A stretch of DNA of 64,000 bases from Protonemura montana. Taxonomy: Eukaryota; Arthropoda; Insecta; Plecoptera; Nemouridae. The notes below the pieces were generated by a model that was given only the letters and a program-made list of their open reading frames with translations, had not been told where the DNA came from and did not search any database. A program made the translations under genes and the position numbers. Shown piece by piece: positions 1 to 12,023 of the stretch. Every line of letters begins with the position of its first letter. Position 1 is the first letter of the stretch. The stretch covers positions 27,762,851 through 27,826,850 of the forward strand of contig OX387604.1 of the NCBI GenBank assembly GCA_947568835.1, given 5' to 3'.

Positions 1-1000
1 TTGTCACAAATAATGTTCCAAATTTCCATTAAAATTTAGTAATTCAAAATATTTTTTTAAATTAAAAATTATTATTATATTTTATGGTTACTAAGTTTTT
101 GGTTAGCGGTGCTGGAAAAGATGAACACGGATTGAAAATATGATATTTACTGTAGAGCTTTGAAGCTTTGAAAGTTATGAGTTTCAGCACTCAATTTCAA
201 CGAGAAAATTGCAATGAAACGGGAAAATTGTGCACTGTAAAAGAAACACATGTTTCTTTTCTATATTTTAGTCTCTCAGGAGTAGTTTTCTCTTGATACG
301 ATACGAAGAGACTAACCAGCCTGAGTAGAAGCCACATAAATAGTGAACGTCGCAAAAAATTCAGCGACACAAAGTAATTGTTCACATACTAAATCAGATA
401 GAATAGGATGTAGTTATTTTGTGTACCTGCTCTTCATAATCAGCTTAAGAGGATGCTCGTGTTTGACGAAACATTTTGTACATTCTTTTGAGCAGTACAG
501 GGAATATTCTGGCTGTATACGGAAGTAGGAATGTACATATTGAGATTTGCAAAGCTGTTATGTTATAGCAGGTGTTTCTAAAATTTGTCAAGCTTAAAAG
601 ATTCTTCCAAATAATTGTTTGAAGGAGAAACTCAGAGAAGCAGCAGAAGCAATTAATTAAGAATCCGCAACGAATACAACCTGCTCTTGATTCAATTTGA
701 CATTCCAACATTAACAGCAATTCAATATCAACAAACTATTCTCGGTGTTTACTCTCCGGTATTTGCGTTTTAATCTAGCGATTTATTTGAATTGCAAGTT
801 TGTTCATTTCATTTATTTCGTTACATTAAATTGAGCTTTCGTCTCCCCCGATTGACGTGAAACTCAACTTCAACAAGAGGTATTTTCTCATCAAAATTGT
901 GACCCGGAATTTTTTTTCACTCACGGGGCTTAAAAGTTTAGTCTACCGCAAGGGTTCGAGGAACACAATAAGCCACCGACTCAAATTTCCTTCAGTTTCC
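1..1000. other. AT-rich non-coding DNA
   Basis: The stretch is AT-rich with only short open frames on both strands that lack splice signals or recognisable motifs. I see no gene, RNA or repeat in it. Confidence 0.4.
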
Positions 1001-1013
1001 AGAAACAGGTACG

Positions 1014-1205
1014 TGAGTCTTGTGGTTTTTCGGTCGATGCTCTCTGTCCTAAAAAGAACTTCTCCCGACGTTTCGACAGAGATCTCTCTGTCATCTTCAG
1101 TTAGAAACCTTACCCCGAAGAGTCCTTTCCTGGATTGTGGAGAGAAGTCCTTTTGGACTAAAAACTCTTCACAAAAGAGCATTAACCGAAAAACCACAAG
1201 ACTCA
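1014..1205. repeat. Inverted repeat around a hammerhead-like hairpin
   Basis: The arms at 1014-1042 and 1177-1205 are inverted copies with about two mismatches in 29 bases; both contain TTGTGGTTTTTCGG or its complement. The enclosed DNA holds a CTGAAGA...GAAACGTC hairpin on the minus strand and a smaller stem near 1127-1170. Just outside the right arm, 1206-1220 resembles 56053-56070 (shared core CACCAACGGCT), next to a second hammerhead-like hairpin. I infer a fragment of a Penelope-like element terminal repeat. Confidence 0.5.
1064..1100 (-). other. Hammerhead-like hairpin
   Basis: On the minus strand it reads CTGAAGA, one T, a perfect 7-bp stem GACAGAG/CTCTGTC, then GAAACGTC. The first and last boxes match the hammerhead core CUGANGA and GAAA plus a GUC triplet. 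There is one extra base after the first box, and stem I does not pair well here, so this copy is probably inactive. Confidence 0.4.
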
Positions 1206-1263
1206 TACACCAACGGCTTTTAAAACCTCAAAGAAATCAAATGCAGGTACGTTTTTAAATTAG

Positions 1264-1438
1264 CCACGTGGGCCTGGTGGATACTATTGGATATAAGCCG
1301 GCTTTTTGTTGCTCACCTCATCGTCGTCCATCCCCGACCAGCCCGGAGGAAGGGGTTCTCTACAACTCGCCGAAATATGGATCTGTAAGAATACCGCAGG
1401 CTGCTTCGTCTTCGGCGCCGTTTCCTCGCTCGTCCTGA
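1264..1438 (+). CDS. Possible terminal exon, unknown protein
   Basis: A frame opens after the acceptor-like TTTTTAAATTAG and runs 58 codons to TGA at 1436-1438. The piece is richer in GC than its surroundings. It begins HVGLVDTIGYKPAF and ends in a Ser/Pro-rich tail, QAASSSAPFPRSS. No domain is recognised and no upstream exon was found in the window. The start depends only on a weak acceptor and the frame could be fortuitous. A 5S-SINE starts 67 bases after the stop. Confidence 0.25.
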
Positions 1439-1504
1439 ACAAGCAGCAAGAAACCAACGCAATTACTACACGTCATTATTCATGTTCATACTCATTATAT
1501 CTGA

Positions 1505-1912
1505 ACCGAACGGTTTGGCGTGTTGGAAACACGGGTCCTCATGAGATCACCGCGTTGAGCAACACTACGCTGGTGTTGGATGGTCAAGTATCGGATGGGT
1601 GACCATCATACTCATGAACAGTTTTGTTCGAGATAGACGGGGGGTTAGTACAACGCCACTCGCCTTACTACTTCACTACCCTCTCGACAGCATGGATTTG
1701 TGGGGAAATCATGTTGTTCGCGTTGTATCGTCCAGGGAAACGACTTTACGCTAGTGGTCCTCTTGGTGCTCTTCGACAGGACTAGGCTACGTGCCGTCTC
1801 TAACCTTCCATGATTAATTATATTAATCCCATACTTATCATCGCCCGCTCATTCATCGATGCCACTCAGTGTCACCCGACTCGCATATTTGAACAGTGCG
1901 TCGTTAAACACA
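1505..1912 (+). mobile_element. 5S rRNA-derived SINE, diverged copy
   Basis: The head begins ACCGAACGGTTTGGCGTG and continues into 5S-like sequence (AACAC.GGTCCTC..GAGATCACC, then GGATGGGTGACC, the 5S C-box region). The body is the shared roughly 300-bp tail (ACTCGCC, CTCGACAGCATGG, GTTGTTCGCGTTG, GGTGCTCTTCGACAGG) and ends at GTGCGTCGTTAAACAC. It is more diverged than the copy at 37.7 kb and has an extra TGGTGTTGGATGGTCAAG-type duplication in the head. Confidence 0.8.
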
Positions 1913-2064
1913 AAATTGTGGAATCACTTGTGGTGTTTTACGGGTATTTTTGTTGACTTTAGCTTTGATTTTATGCCTGATAAGGATGATGATGATTCTT
2001 TAGTCCAGCCTAAAGGAAAAAAATAAGGTCTCGAGCTGTTCATCACTCTCATCCAAAATACAAT

Positions 2065-2124
2065 TCGGGCAACAGGATTTCTTCTCTAGTCTATGCTGTT
2101 GTGAGGTTGATTAGCTAGGCGAGC
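2065..2124 (-). mobile_element. 5S-SINE body fragment
   Basis: This is a short diverged piece of the SINE body in reverse orientation (AACAGGATTTCTTCTC, TCTATGCTGTTGTGAGGTTG, then TTAGCTAGGCGAG). It lacks the 5S head and the tail end. Confidence 0.5.
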
Positions 2125-2129
2125 AAATG

Positions 2130-3010
2130 TACGTCATGTCTCTAGAATTGAGATCAAACTTTGAAGTCCCCGTTTTAATTAAAATACCCGCAGTATTGCG
2201 AGGACTCTTCGGTCGAACTCCATGGCGTATTGGAGGACGCTTTGCATTCAAAAGTCCCACGTTCAATCCTCGGTGAATGGGTTTCACGGTGGTAGAATTT
2301 CTGTGATTGAGATAATATTCTACCACTACACCTTGTGACCCCTCTCCCTTGCTCATACCTGTACGCAGAGAAACAACGGGAGTCTGGTAATTCATTTTAT
2401 TCAATGAGCTTCAAAAATTAAGATTAAAATTTTCCTGCTCAAATAATTTTTGCATCGTGAATGGGAGATTTTCGTCATCAAAGCGGGAAGTTTTATCTGG
2501 GTATTGGGGACAGTAAAACATTGGAACGACCGATGTCTCAGAGTCTTTGTCTCAAATTCCTGAAGTTACACAGACGATTATGTACATAGCAGCATCAACT
2601 TTGTACCAGACTGCATTTAACAAAATGCAATTTACAAACTCTTGATAGCTTGTGAACCAAGTTCCTGTGCACTGTCCTCACATACCAGGACAAGCGCTAC
2701 GAGCAATTATTAATTGCAAATAATAACTAACTAAAAATAAATGTCGGATCACAATTGCATTAGATTTTGAAGCTGGATCTGTTGTGTAATGACTCATACT
2801 TAATTAACACTGTACGCTCCTCCCCCACCCCTTCTATCTCCCGTTGCCAAACTTTGTTTTTTTTCCTTAAAGTAACTATTAATGTTTCATTTACATGACT
2901 CATGGGTTGTGTGCGTCAAATTTAGATTACTCGATATAATTCTAATTATATATAATTTGATTGACCCCCATCTGCAGATTGATAGTAATGGGGTGGGGTG
3001 ATGGTCTTAT
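2130..3010. other. Non-coding spacer
   Basis: No convincing gene or repeat. The 97-codon minus-strand frame at 2111-2404 has no recognisable motif. The DNA leads directly into the minisatellite that follows. Confidence 0.4.
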
Positions 3011-4641
3011 CAGCGCACACTGACATCACAGCACACTGTCATCACAGCAAACTGTCATCACAGCAAACTGTCATCACAGCAAACTGTCATCACAGCACAC
3101 TGTCATCACAGCACACTGTCATCACAGCACACTGTCATCACAGCAAACTGTCATCACAGCACACTGTCATCACACTGTCATCACAGCACACTGTCATCAC
3201 AGCATACTGTCATCACAGCACACTGTCATCACACTATCATCACAGCACACTGTCATCACAGCACACTGTCATCACAGCACACTGTCATCACACTGTCATC
3301 ACACTGTCATCACAGCAAACTGTCAACACAGCAAACTGTCATCACAGCACACTGTCATCACAGCACACTGTCATCAAAGCACACTGTCATCACACTGTCA
3401 TCACAGCACACTGTCATCACAGCACACTGTCAGCACAGCACACTGTCAGCACAGCACACTGTCATCACAGCACACTGTCATCACAGCACACTGTCATCAC
3501 AGCACACTGTCAGCACAGCACACTGTCAGCACAGCACACTGTCATCACAGCACACTGTCAGCACAGCACACTGTCATCACAGCACACTGTCAGCACAGCA
3601 CACTGTCATCACAGCACACTGTCATCACAGCACACTGTCATCACACTGTCATCACAGCACACTGTCATCACAGCACACTGTCATCACAGCACACTGTCAT
3701 CACAGCACACTGTCATCACAGCACACTGTCATCACAGCACACTGTCATCACAGCACACTGTCATCACAGCACACTGACATCACAGCACACTGTCATCACA
3801 CTGTCAGCACACTGTCATCACAGCACACTGTCATCACAGCACACTGTCATCACACTGTCATCACAGCACACTGTCATCACACTGTCATCACAGCACACTT
3901 TCATCACAGCACACTGTCATCACAGCACACTGTCATCACACTGTCATCACAGCATACTGTCATCACAGCACACTGTCAGCACACTGTCATCACACTGTCA
4001 TCACAGCACACTGACATCACAGCACACTGTCATCACAGCACACTGTCATCACAGCACACTGTCAGCACACTGTCATCACACTGTCATCACAGCACACTGT
4101 CAGCACACTGTCATCACAGCACACTGTCATCACAGCACACTGTCATCACAGCACACTGTCATCACAGCACACTGTCAGCACACTGTCATCACACTGTCAT
4201 CACAGCACACTGTCAGCACACTGTCATCACACTGTCATCACACTGTCATCACAGCACACTGTCATCACAGCACACTGTCAGCACACTGTCATCACACTGT
4301 CATCACACTGTCATCACAGCACACTGTCATCTCAGCACACTGTCAGCACACTGTCATCACACTGTCATCACACTGTCATCACACTGTCATCACAGCACAC
4401 TGTTATCACAGCACACTGTCAGCACACTGTCATCACACTGTCATCACACTGTCATCACAGCACACTGTCATCACACTGTCATCACAGCACACTGTCATCA
4501 CAGCACACTGTCAGCACACTGTCATCACACTGTCATCACACTGTCATCACACTGTCATCACAGCACACTGTCAGCACACTGTCATCACACTGTCATCACA
4601 CTGTCATCACACTGTCATCACACTGTCATCACAGCACACTG
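3011..4641. repeat. Minisatellite, 16-bp and 11-bp units
   Basis: About 1.6 kb of CAGCACACTGTCATCA (16 bp), interspersed with units that lack CAGCA (11 bp). Common variants are CAGCAAAC and CTGTCAGCA. Long units dominate the first 780 bases; mixed and short units dominate the rest. The 259-codon + strand frame here is an artefact of the repeat and should not be treated as a gene. Confidence 0.95.
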
Positions 4642-4644
4642 CAT

Positions 4645-5630
4645 TATGCATGACCGGGTAGATGGGGTCAGTCAATACGACCTTTCTAATACTGAAGTCT
4701 AAGGTCACGAACTAATACCTAATCGATTACGTTTACAAACGTGCCAAACAAACTAGTCATGAAGTAAAACCTGTGATAAAACCTCGTGCTTGTCTCACAT
4801 GATTACTGTATTGAAAGCTGTAAGACATGCTTTTCAATACGACAACTTCGCTCTAACGTGTAAAAGAAAGTTTTCTGCCAATGGGAACAACGGAGTTTAA
4901 TATGATATAAAAGAAAATTACTAGTCGGGGTGGGGGAGGGTACAAGTTTCATGCTAGTTCGACCCAATTAAGGAATTTTCAGTCCTGTTTTACTTGATTA
5001 AGCGTTCGGTAAATTGGGAGGGATGGGATTAAATTGGCGCATGGTTCAGCAAGTGAAAGAGATTTGGCCCCCTCCCCCCCCCCCCCCCCCCCCCCCCCCT
5101 CACCACACGAGCATTCTGGCGGTGCCAAGACCTTGAACAAGTTCCGACTGTATACTGCGACAAACCCCTTCCTTCCTCCCTCCCCCCTCACTCACCAACA
5201 CTCTAGTCCCAAAAACACGTCGGAAAACTGGGGGGCAGTTTTCCCTGCAGTATCTTTCCCCTCCGCTTTCCCTTCATGCTGAGAAAAAAAACATCTCGAT
5301 CCCACGTTCATGTTTGTGTTTGAAACTGAAAAATAAAGTGAACAAAAGTGACTAACCTCTGTTCAAGTTGTAAGTAGTTTTTAGACGCAGTTCTATTTTC
5401 TTTTGATGGATGCACTACATGACTCCAACCGTTCCACGTTTTCCAAATATCTATCGGTCCGAAGCAAGATTTGAAAGTATTTTGAGTCAAATGACAACAA
5501 AACCACATAGTAGCTGTGAAATGAGCCAACCGATATCAGACTGCTGTAATTTGTACCACAACACTCAACTGTCATCAAACATCGACTAGACCCGTGTCAA
5601 TTAAACCTTGCCTGCCGATCTATCGTGTCC
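4645..5630. other. Non-coding DNA with poly-C tract
   Basis: There is a C-rich homopolymer run around 5070-5100. The short proline- and glycine-rich frames on the two strands are products of this low complexity. Nothing else is recognisable. Confidence 0.45.
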
Positions 5631-5632
5631 TT

Positions 5633-5712
5633 CACCAGCAACACCAGCAACACCAGCAACACCAGCAACACCAGCAACACCAGCAACACCAGCAAGACCA
5701 GCAAACACCAGC
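5633..5712. repeat. 9-bp minisatellite (ACCAGCAAC)
   Basis: About eight tandem copies of a 9-bp unit, CACCAGCAA, with degeneration at the right edge into ACCAGCACTAACC-like units. Confidence 0.9.
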
Positions 5713-5837
5713 ACTAACCAACACCAGGACTAACCAACACCTTCAGGATCAGTACCACCACTGACTCCCAGCTCCTGAATGAACAGTGTACATGATGACG
5801 TCGACAACCTCTCAGCCAATCAATGTCCTCGGTCCAA

Positions 5838-5912
5838 CGCCTCCCCTGCCCCCTTGCCCTGCCCCCTGCCCCGTGCACCGTGCCCCGTGCCCCCTGCCCA
5901 CGCCACAATGTC
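5838..5912. repeat. C-rich imperfect repeat
   Basis: Runs of TGCCCC, TGCCCCC and GTGCCCC recur over about 75 bases, giving four or more G-tracts on the minus strand (G-quadruplex potential). Overlapping + strand frames are proline-rich by-products. Confidence 0.6.
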
Positions 5913-5989
5913 TTTTTGGCACGCTACCCCGACGCCAATGCACCCCCCCTACCCTGCATTACCCCATAGACGCAGAGATATTATATGGA

Positions 5990-7630
5990 ACATATTTACT
6001 TTTGGGTAGAATTAAACAAAAATAAGAAGTTTTTCGACATGTTCCGAACTGCATTTTTTTTTTCAAATTTTTTCAAACTATTTAAAAGGAAGACACTTAA
6101 AAAGCAAGGGGAGTAAAAAAAATTATTTTTTAAACGTTTGAATTTAACCGATTTAACACTAAATATGTATTAGTAACGATATATCTCCAGGCCACTGACC
6201 ATGAGGCATTGGACTGTCGTAAAACAAAACTAGCGTACACTAGTAACGTAAAATACAAAAACGAATACAAAGAATTTGTAATTGCAAATGCATTGTATGA
6301 ACGTGAGCATGAGGGGTAGCGTGAAAGTGGGGGTCCATACAACGTTACGCTATGACGTCAGAGTTTAGAAGGGATGTTAGTTCTGATGCAGGGTGGGGGT
6401 AAGAGAGGGGCGACAATACGTCATAGATTGACCAAACGAAGCCACTGCTATGGTACGGCTAAGCATTGATCTTCGCCCGAGATCTAGGCAATCCACACTT
6501 TCACGGCGCTTGCGTCCAACATACTCTAATCTGTACTCTAATGCTATAATTATATCCGCTAAATATCCGCTTTAGTCACAAAACGCTATGATCTTGTTAG
6601 ATATTGTTGTAAATTGTTCACAGAGATTTAAGTGGACTTGCTCTTTAGATGCCCAGTAAATCGACGAGGGTTGTTGGTGTGCAGGGTGCAGAAGTTTTGA
6701 GATCAAAATAGCGTCGCTACTTTGACCGTGAAATCTGAGGCTTCATGTCTTAAAGCGAGCAATAAAGGTATAGCTTTGGACAAAGTAGATCTGTTTGCTG
6801 GTTTTTATGGATCAAATTTAATACAAATAAAGCTCACCCATCACTGTCCAGTTCACGCTTAGACTCATCTACAAAAATAAAACAGACAATTTAAATAAGG
6901 ATAACTTTGCATTGGAGCGTTACAATTGTAATACATGCTTATACAAATAAATAAAGAAAAATGTTACTAGTTTTTAGGTGATGGTAAAAATGTGATTGTT
7001 TTAATTGTAAATTGTTGACTCACCTGTGCTGATTGCGTACACTGCTGGAATGTAGTGTACCTCTAAAGAACCCCTCTTTTTAATGGAAACGTTGGTAGTG
7101 GTGCCGTCCGACCTTTCCCTGATTGACCGACAGAAAATAATTATCATTATTTGCAATGGTGAGTGGTATATTTTAGTACAAAGATGTATATTAGAATGTT
7201 TTGGTTACGAAATTGTAAATCAAAATAAAACAGTTCATAACAAAGTTCTAGAAAACAACAAACTAATTAAACCATATTTTGTCGACTCAGGCCATTTGTA
7301 TCGAAGCTATTAAACAACAAAAAATGCACACTTCAATAAATACAAAAGATCTAATTTGTATTTATGACTTGTATTCGAAGTTTTGTTTCGACGATGTATT
7401 GGGTCCTTTTTCCTTCTGATTGACATTCAACCACAGTCTTGAAAATATTGAGCAAATCTGTACGATGTGTCCAAAACATTCCTAGCATGCAGATAACATC
7501 TGTTTTTGACAGTTTATTGAGTGCATTATACATTAGCATCTGTTTCAACTAAATCCTTATTCCTTTTTCCTGGGGAAGAATCGATTAACTGTCTTCAAAA
7601 TGTAACCATTTATTGGCACTGTGATAGTTT
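5990..7630. other. Non-coding DNA
   Basis: AT-rich sequence with short frames only. No splice-supported exon, RNA gene or tandem array was seen. Confidence 0.4.
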
Positions 7631-7637
7631 ACAGGCT

Positions 7638-7680
7638 ACAGGCGATAGTTTACAGGCGATAGTTTACAGGCGATAGTTTA
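7638..7680. repeat. 14-bp tandem repeat, three copies
   Basis: Three perfect copies of CAGGCGATAGTTTA, with a partial copy on the left. The period equals that of the large unrelated array 100 bases downstream. Confidence 0.85.
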
Positions 7681-7784
7681 CAAACAATCTGTCAAAGCAG
7701 TTAAGAACACTGAAAACATGGAGGAACGATGTGACTCACATACATCTTTTTTCTGCATTGAATCGAACTTTGAACTTCGCTGTT

Positions 7785-8597
7785 GCAATCGCTTGCTGGC
7801 AAACGCTTACTGGCAATCGCTTGCTGGCAATCGCTTACTGGCAATCGCTTGCTGGCAATCGCTTGCTGGCAATCGCTTGCTGGCAATCGCTTACTGGCAA
7901 TCGCTTGCTGGCAATCGCTTGCTGGCAATCGCTTGCTGGCAATCGCTTACTGGCAATCGCTTACTGGCAATCGCTTGCTTGCAATCGCTTGCTGGCAATC
8001 GCTTACTGGAAATCGCTTGCTGGCAATCGCTTGCTTGCAATCGCTTACTGGCAATCGCTTACTGGCAATCGCTTACTGGCAATCGCTTACTGGCAATCGC
8101 TTACTGGCAATCGCTTACTGGCAATCGCTTGCTGGCAATCGCTTGCTGGCAATCGCTTGCTGGCAATCGCTTGCTGGCAATCGCTTGCTGGCAATCGCTT
8201 TCTGGCAATCGCTTACTGGCAATCGCTTACTGGCAATCGCTTACTGGCAATCGCTTACTGGCAATCGCTTGCTGGCAATCGCTTGCTGGCAATCGCTTGC
8301 TGGCAATCGCTTACTGGCAATCGCTTGCTGGCAATCGCTTACTGGCAATCGCTTACTGGCAATCGCTTACTGGCAATCGCTTACTTGCAATCGCTTGCTG
8401 GCAATCGCTTGCTGGCAATCGCTTACTGGCAATCGCTTACTGGCAATCGCTTGCTGGCAATCGCTTGCTGGCAATCGCTTGCTGGCAATCGCTTACTGGC
8501 AATCGCTTACTGGCAATCGCTTGCTTGCGATCGCTTGCTGGCAATCGCTTGCTGGCAATCGCTTGCTGGCAATCGCTAGCTGGCAATCGCTTACTGG
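7785..8597. repeat. 14-bp minisatellite (GCAATCGCTTRCTG)
   Basis: About 58 tandem copies of GCAATCGCTTRCTG. The dominant variation is G/A at the R position; rarer units have TTG instead of CTG. All three + frames are open across it because the unit lacks stops and repeats every 42 nt, so the frames of 280-314 codons are artefacts. Confidence 0.95.
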
Positions 8598-8639
8598 CAT
8601 GCTGGCCAACAAGACCTTTATCATTGTCACACATAGCTA

Positions 8640-9400
8640 AAATATATTTGCTTGTAGATTAAAGATATGCACTATATTTATAAAATAAAGAATCTTTGTG
8701 TTTAGGAAAATAATCACAAAATCGACGGGTTAAATTTGCATAAAAATGTAAATTAAATTGGAAAATAAAGCACGCAAAATTTAAACAAAACGGAGGGAAA
8801 AAAAATTACTTTCATGATTGATGATTATATTTTGAGATTGACAGATTAAAAATGTGATAACTCATAGTGGGAAAAGGTGTTAGTTAACAAACCTGTGAAC
8901 ATTTAAAATTAAGAAAATAAAATCTGAAAATATATATGAAATAGATTAAACACTAATTGTATAAAGATGTTGGTCTAACGGGATCATGCGACTTAATTGG
9001 CTAAAACCTAAGCATCAACAATTTCCCAGGTGGTTTTCCTCAAAGCTAGGCATGACGATAGAAACATTGTAGGACGCTGCAAAATTCAAAACGGCGCATG
9101 CGTAAATCAAGACGCTGAGCGACTGAAAACACGGCTGTGATGCACTCTATCGGCATTAAAAGCAAGCAAGAGACCAAAATGTTGTGTGTCACGACACAAA
9201 TATTGTGTTTTCAAAGTTTGGGGATGTATTTCGTACCAAACTAGTCACTAAGGTAGAACAAATGAGTTATTTTAAGTTATGTATTTTAATCTTTATCCAT
9301 ACATATATTTTCTTGTCAGATAAAGATTGATTTGAGACAAAGAATTTGGATGCAGATGTGGGATGCAGATCAGATGCATGCATCATGCAACGTATCTACG
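8640..9400. other. AT-rich spacer
   Basis: No gene, RNA or repeat recognised. Confidence 0.4.
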
Positions 9401-9404
9401 CTTT

Positions 9405-9829
9405 CAGTGGCGGAACTAACGTTTACGGGCACGACTCGACAAAAAGAGCTAATAGAAAGTCCCACCAAAGTAGTAAAAAAAGTGTGGAGGTTTGCAAATA
9501 CGGAGTTATTCCCTATAGTTTCTAAGGGCTGGTACTATCATTCCAGGACTACAATTTCAATATAATTTCAATTTTTAACGGTTTTTACTTTGTTACTGTA
9601 TCGAGCTAGGAAGAGATGGCCTCTCCATAGTTCAGACATCAAAGTGGTAGTACATCAAAGTTCATACAGTCAAGGTTTCATCGAAATAATCTAAAAACAG
9701 GGTTAAGGTGGAAGAATCAGTCAAGAAAGTTGTCGGTACTGATGTTACAATTTGACTTTTGACCTTTCAAAGATGATCGGCACCAATTTTAAATCACATT
9801 GGGCTTCGTTTTTGTCAGTTCCGCTCCTG
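9405..9829. mobile_element. Short TIR element, hAT-like ends
   Basis: The left end CAGTGGCGGAACTAACG is mirrored at 9814-9829 by GTCAGTTCCGCTCCTG, giving imperfect terminal inverted repeats of about 16 bases. The CAGTGGCG terminus is common in hAT-type transposons. No clear 8-bp target duplication is visible and no transposase is encoded, so this would be a non-autonomous, decayed copy. Confidence 0.4.
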
Positions 9830-11825
9830 AAAACGTGAACAAGTGGACAAGAAATCATGAAAGGAATCGTGTATCTACCTATAGTGTGCCCGAGTGAGCC
9901 CGGACTCTGCATCTGTCAGATATGTCACAGGGGCCAGGCATTTATAGTGTTTAGCTTCATCTCGAACCCATTCATCACTCTCAATATACCTAAACCAGGA
10001 ATTTCATTAGAACTTACAACATTAAATCAATAGTATGATTAGCCTAATAATGTTGATATCAGCGTAGGTGAATTTATCCGATCGGATTGACGTATGTTAC
10101 CATGTACTAGAGTAGATTATACTCCATTTAAGCTTGAGAAGGAAAGGGTCTTCGACACGTGAAGTTCCCTGCTGAGAGCTGTGACAGAAAATATTTTTAA
10201 CTGGCCAAATAGCATTTCTTGTTTTCCTTGATGTACGGGTTCTAGCGAGTAGAAATGGGTTCTCCTCTAGCCTGCGAATCTCAGTTCCTTCTCAAGACGA
10301 AATAAAGTTTATACACAAACCAAGCCATTTCCAAAACCGAGTTCAAGGAAAAAATCGATCTTCGTGTGCGATTTTTGAACAGACTCGAATCGCGGTGGTT
10401 CGTTATTTGTCGTACTTATGGAAAACAAAATTTGAAAAACTCGACGTTAAGCCGTCATGTTTTAAAGGATCTGAAACTGTGATAAGATTTACTTTCCGAA
10501 AAATCATCATAGACACAGAATAAATAAGTCATTTCCAAATAGATTCAATTTCCCGAAAGCTCGTTCTGAGTTTTCTTGACGACTTTCGAATAATTAAATT
10601 CACCTCCAAGTGCCAGTTACGGACGACACCTCGTCTACGGAAATGTTCCTTTCCCATTGAAATTCCCCGGGAAACTCAATTTCCGTGGACTAGACTTCGT
10701 AGAAAATGCACTCTGATAACAGACGTCAGAACGGCGATGAATTCCTTAACGGCCATCAGCTCATTAGTTTCAGCTTGCAACCCGACAGGACTTTACCAAG
10801 CTCCTGCTTTTATCCAGTCGCGAAATATTGATAAGGTCGAACTATTCTGCCAACATGCACCTTGCCTCTCATTCCTCTGCTAGAATTCAGTCTAGCCAAG
10901 GAGCAAAATTACATCATGTTGTAAACACCCATTGCAAAAAAAAATATACCTACTATGACGGGAGTTTAATTATTTTCTTGACATCATTAAGTTTGTGATT
11001 GCATCCAGATTTCAAATCAATTTTCTAGCACAAGAAATGTGGAACGCCAAGTGCGTTAGCGCGCTTTAAAGTAGTGATTTTTTGTATCCTTGCAAATTAA
11101 TCATCGCTAAGCTTTCTTATCGCAGAACTGATGTTTTAATTGCTCTAAGCTTGAAGCGAGGCAAGAATATACTCAGCAAAATTCTTAGAGGAGATAAACC
11201 GAGTAAAAATCGATTGATTTCTTGATTTCGATTCTTTGGTGATTACTATCGTAACTGCATCGACTCGTAACTGATTATCGTTTTTTGAACGAACTTCAGA
11301 GTCAAATTTGACGGAGGGATAAAAAAAAAAACATGTGAAGGGGCCAGTGGTAAAAATGTCCAGAATCTTACGCACATTCCAATGCGGTCGAATAAAATCT
11401 TTCTATTGACACTCAACGCAATCGCAAGAACTTTTATTCAGGTAAATTGATAATCTGGTTCTGATAATTGGTTAATTATAAGTAAGACAGTACATGGTTT
11501 GTCGATTTAACATCCTCGACTGGCGTCTGCGTACCGTGTTGCATTATAAGAATAAATAATGTTCAGCTACAAGAATATGTAGCGCCAGTACGCTACTATT
11601 GGAGAACCCGAATGAAATACATATCCGAATGCTCCCGCTTCTTTGCAAAATAATGTCAAAATAATAATGCGGAATTGAAATCTGGTTGGTAAATCATTCT
11701 TGCTAGACATTCTGAAATCGCTTGCTATGTTTACAAATCCCAGCTCATTCATGAGGGAATGAAACAATTCCAGTCGAGGATTTCAGAGATAAAACCTACT
11801 GCACTCTCTTGCCTCATGAAAGAGT
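9830..11825. other. Non-coding DNA
   Basis: Short frames only; I found no convincing exon, RNA gene or repeat array in these 2 kb. Confidence 0.35.
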
Positions 11826-11829
11826 GCAG

Positions 11830-12023
11830 GGTCGCTCTCGAAGCTAGCAGGCACCAGCATCAGCCTGAATGTATGCAATATGCATTACCGCGACTTCGAC
11901 TTGTCCGAAAAGTTTTGCCTCGCAAACGTTTACCTAGCACTGCCCAGTACCTACATCGTTTGTCCGATCGCGATGAAACACACATCTTTGGAATCTGCAT
12001 GCTTCAGGCTTTACACTGTTTAA
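11830..12023 (+). CDS. Possible terminal exon, unknown protein
   Basis: After the acceptor-like AGAGTGCAG the frame beginning with GG then TCG CTC runs 63 codons to TAA at 12021-12023. It includes MHYRDFDLSEKFCLANVYLA. Composition is coding-like compared with the AT-rich flanks. A second + frame (start 11759) overlaps it, so the frame choice is uncertain. No domain is recognised and no partner exon was identified. Confidence 0.2.

Noticed and set aside
2998..3777. 259-codon open frame
   Set aside because: It is the translation of a 16-bp minisatellite (a 16-residue repeat) with no independent coding signal.
5034..5282. 82-codon proline-rich frame
   Set aside because: Created by a poly-C homopolymer.
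7785..8597. CRISPR array
   Set aside because: Repeats are contiguous 14-bp units without spacers in a eukaryotic genome.
7718..8662. Three overlapping frames of 282-314 codons
   Set aside because: All three frames are open because the 14-bp unit lacks stops; a peptide repeat in every frame argues against a gene.
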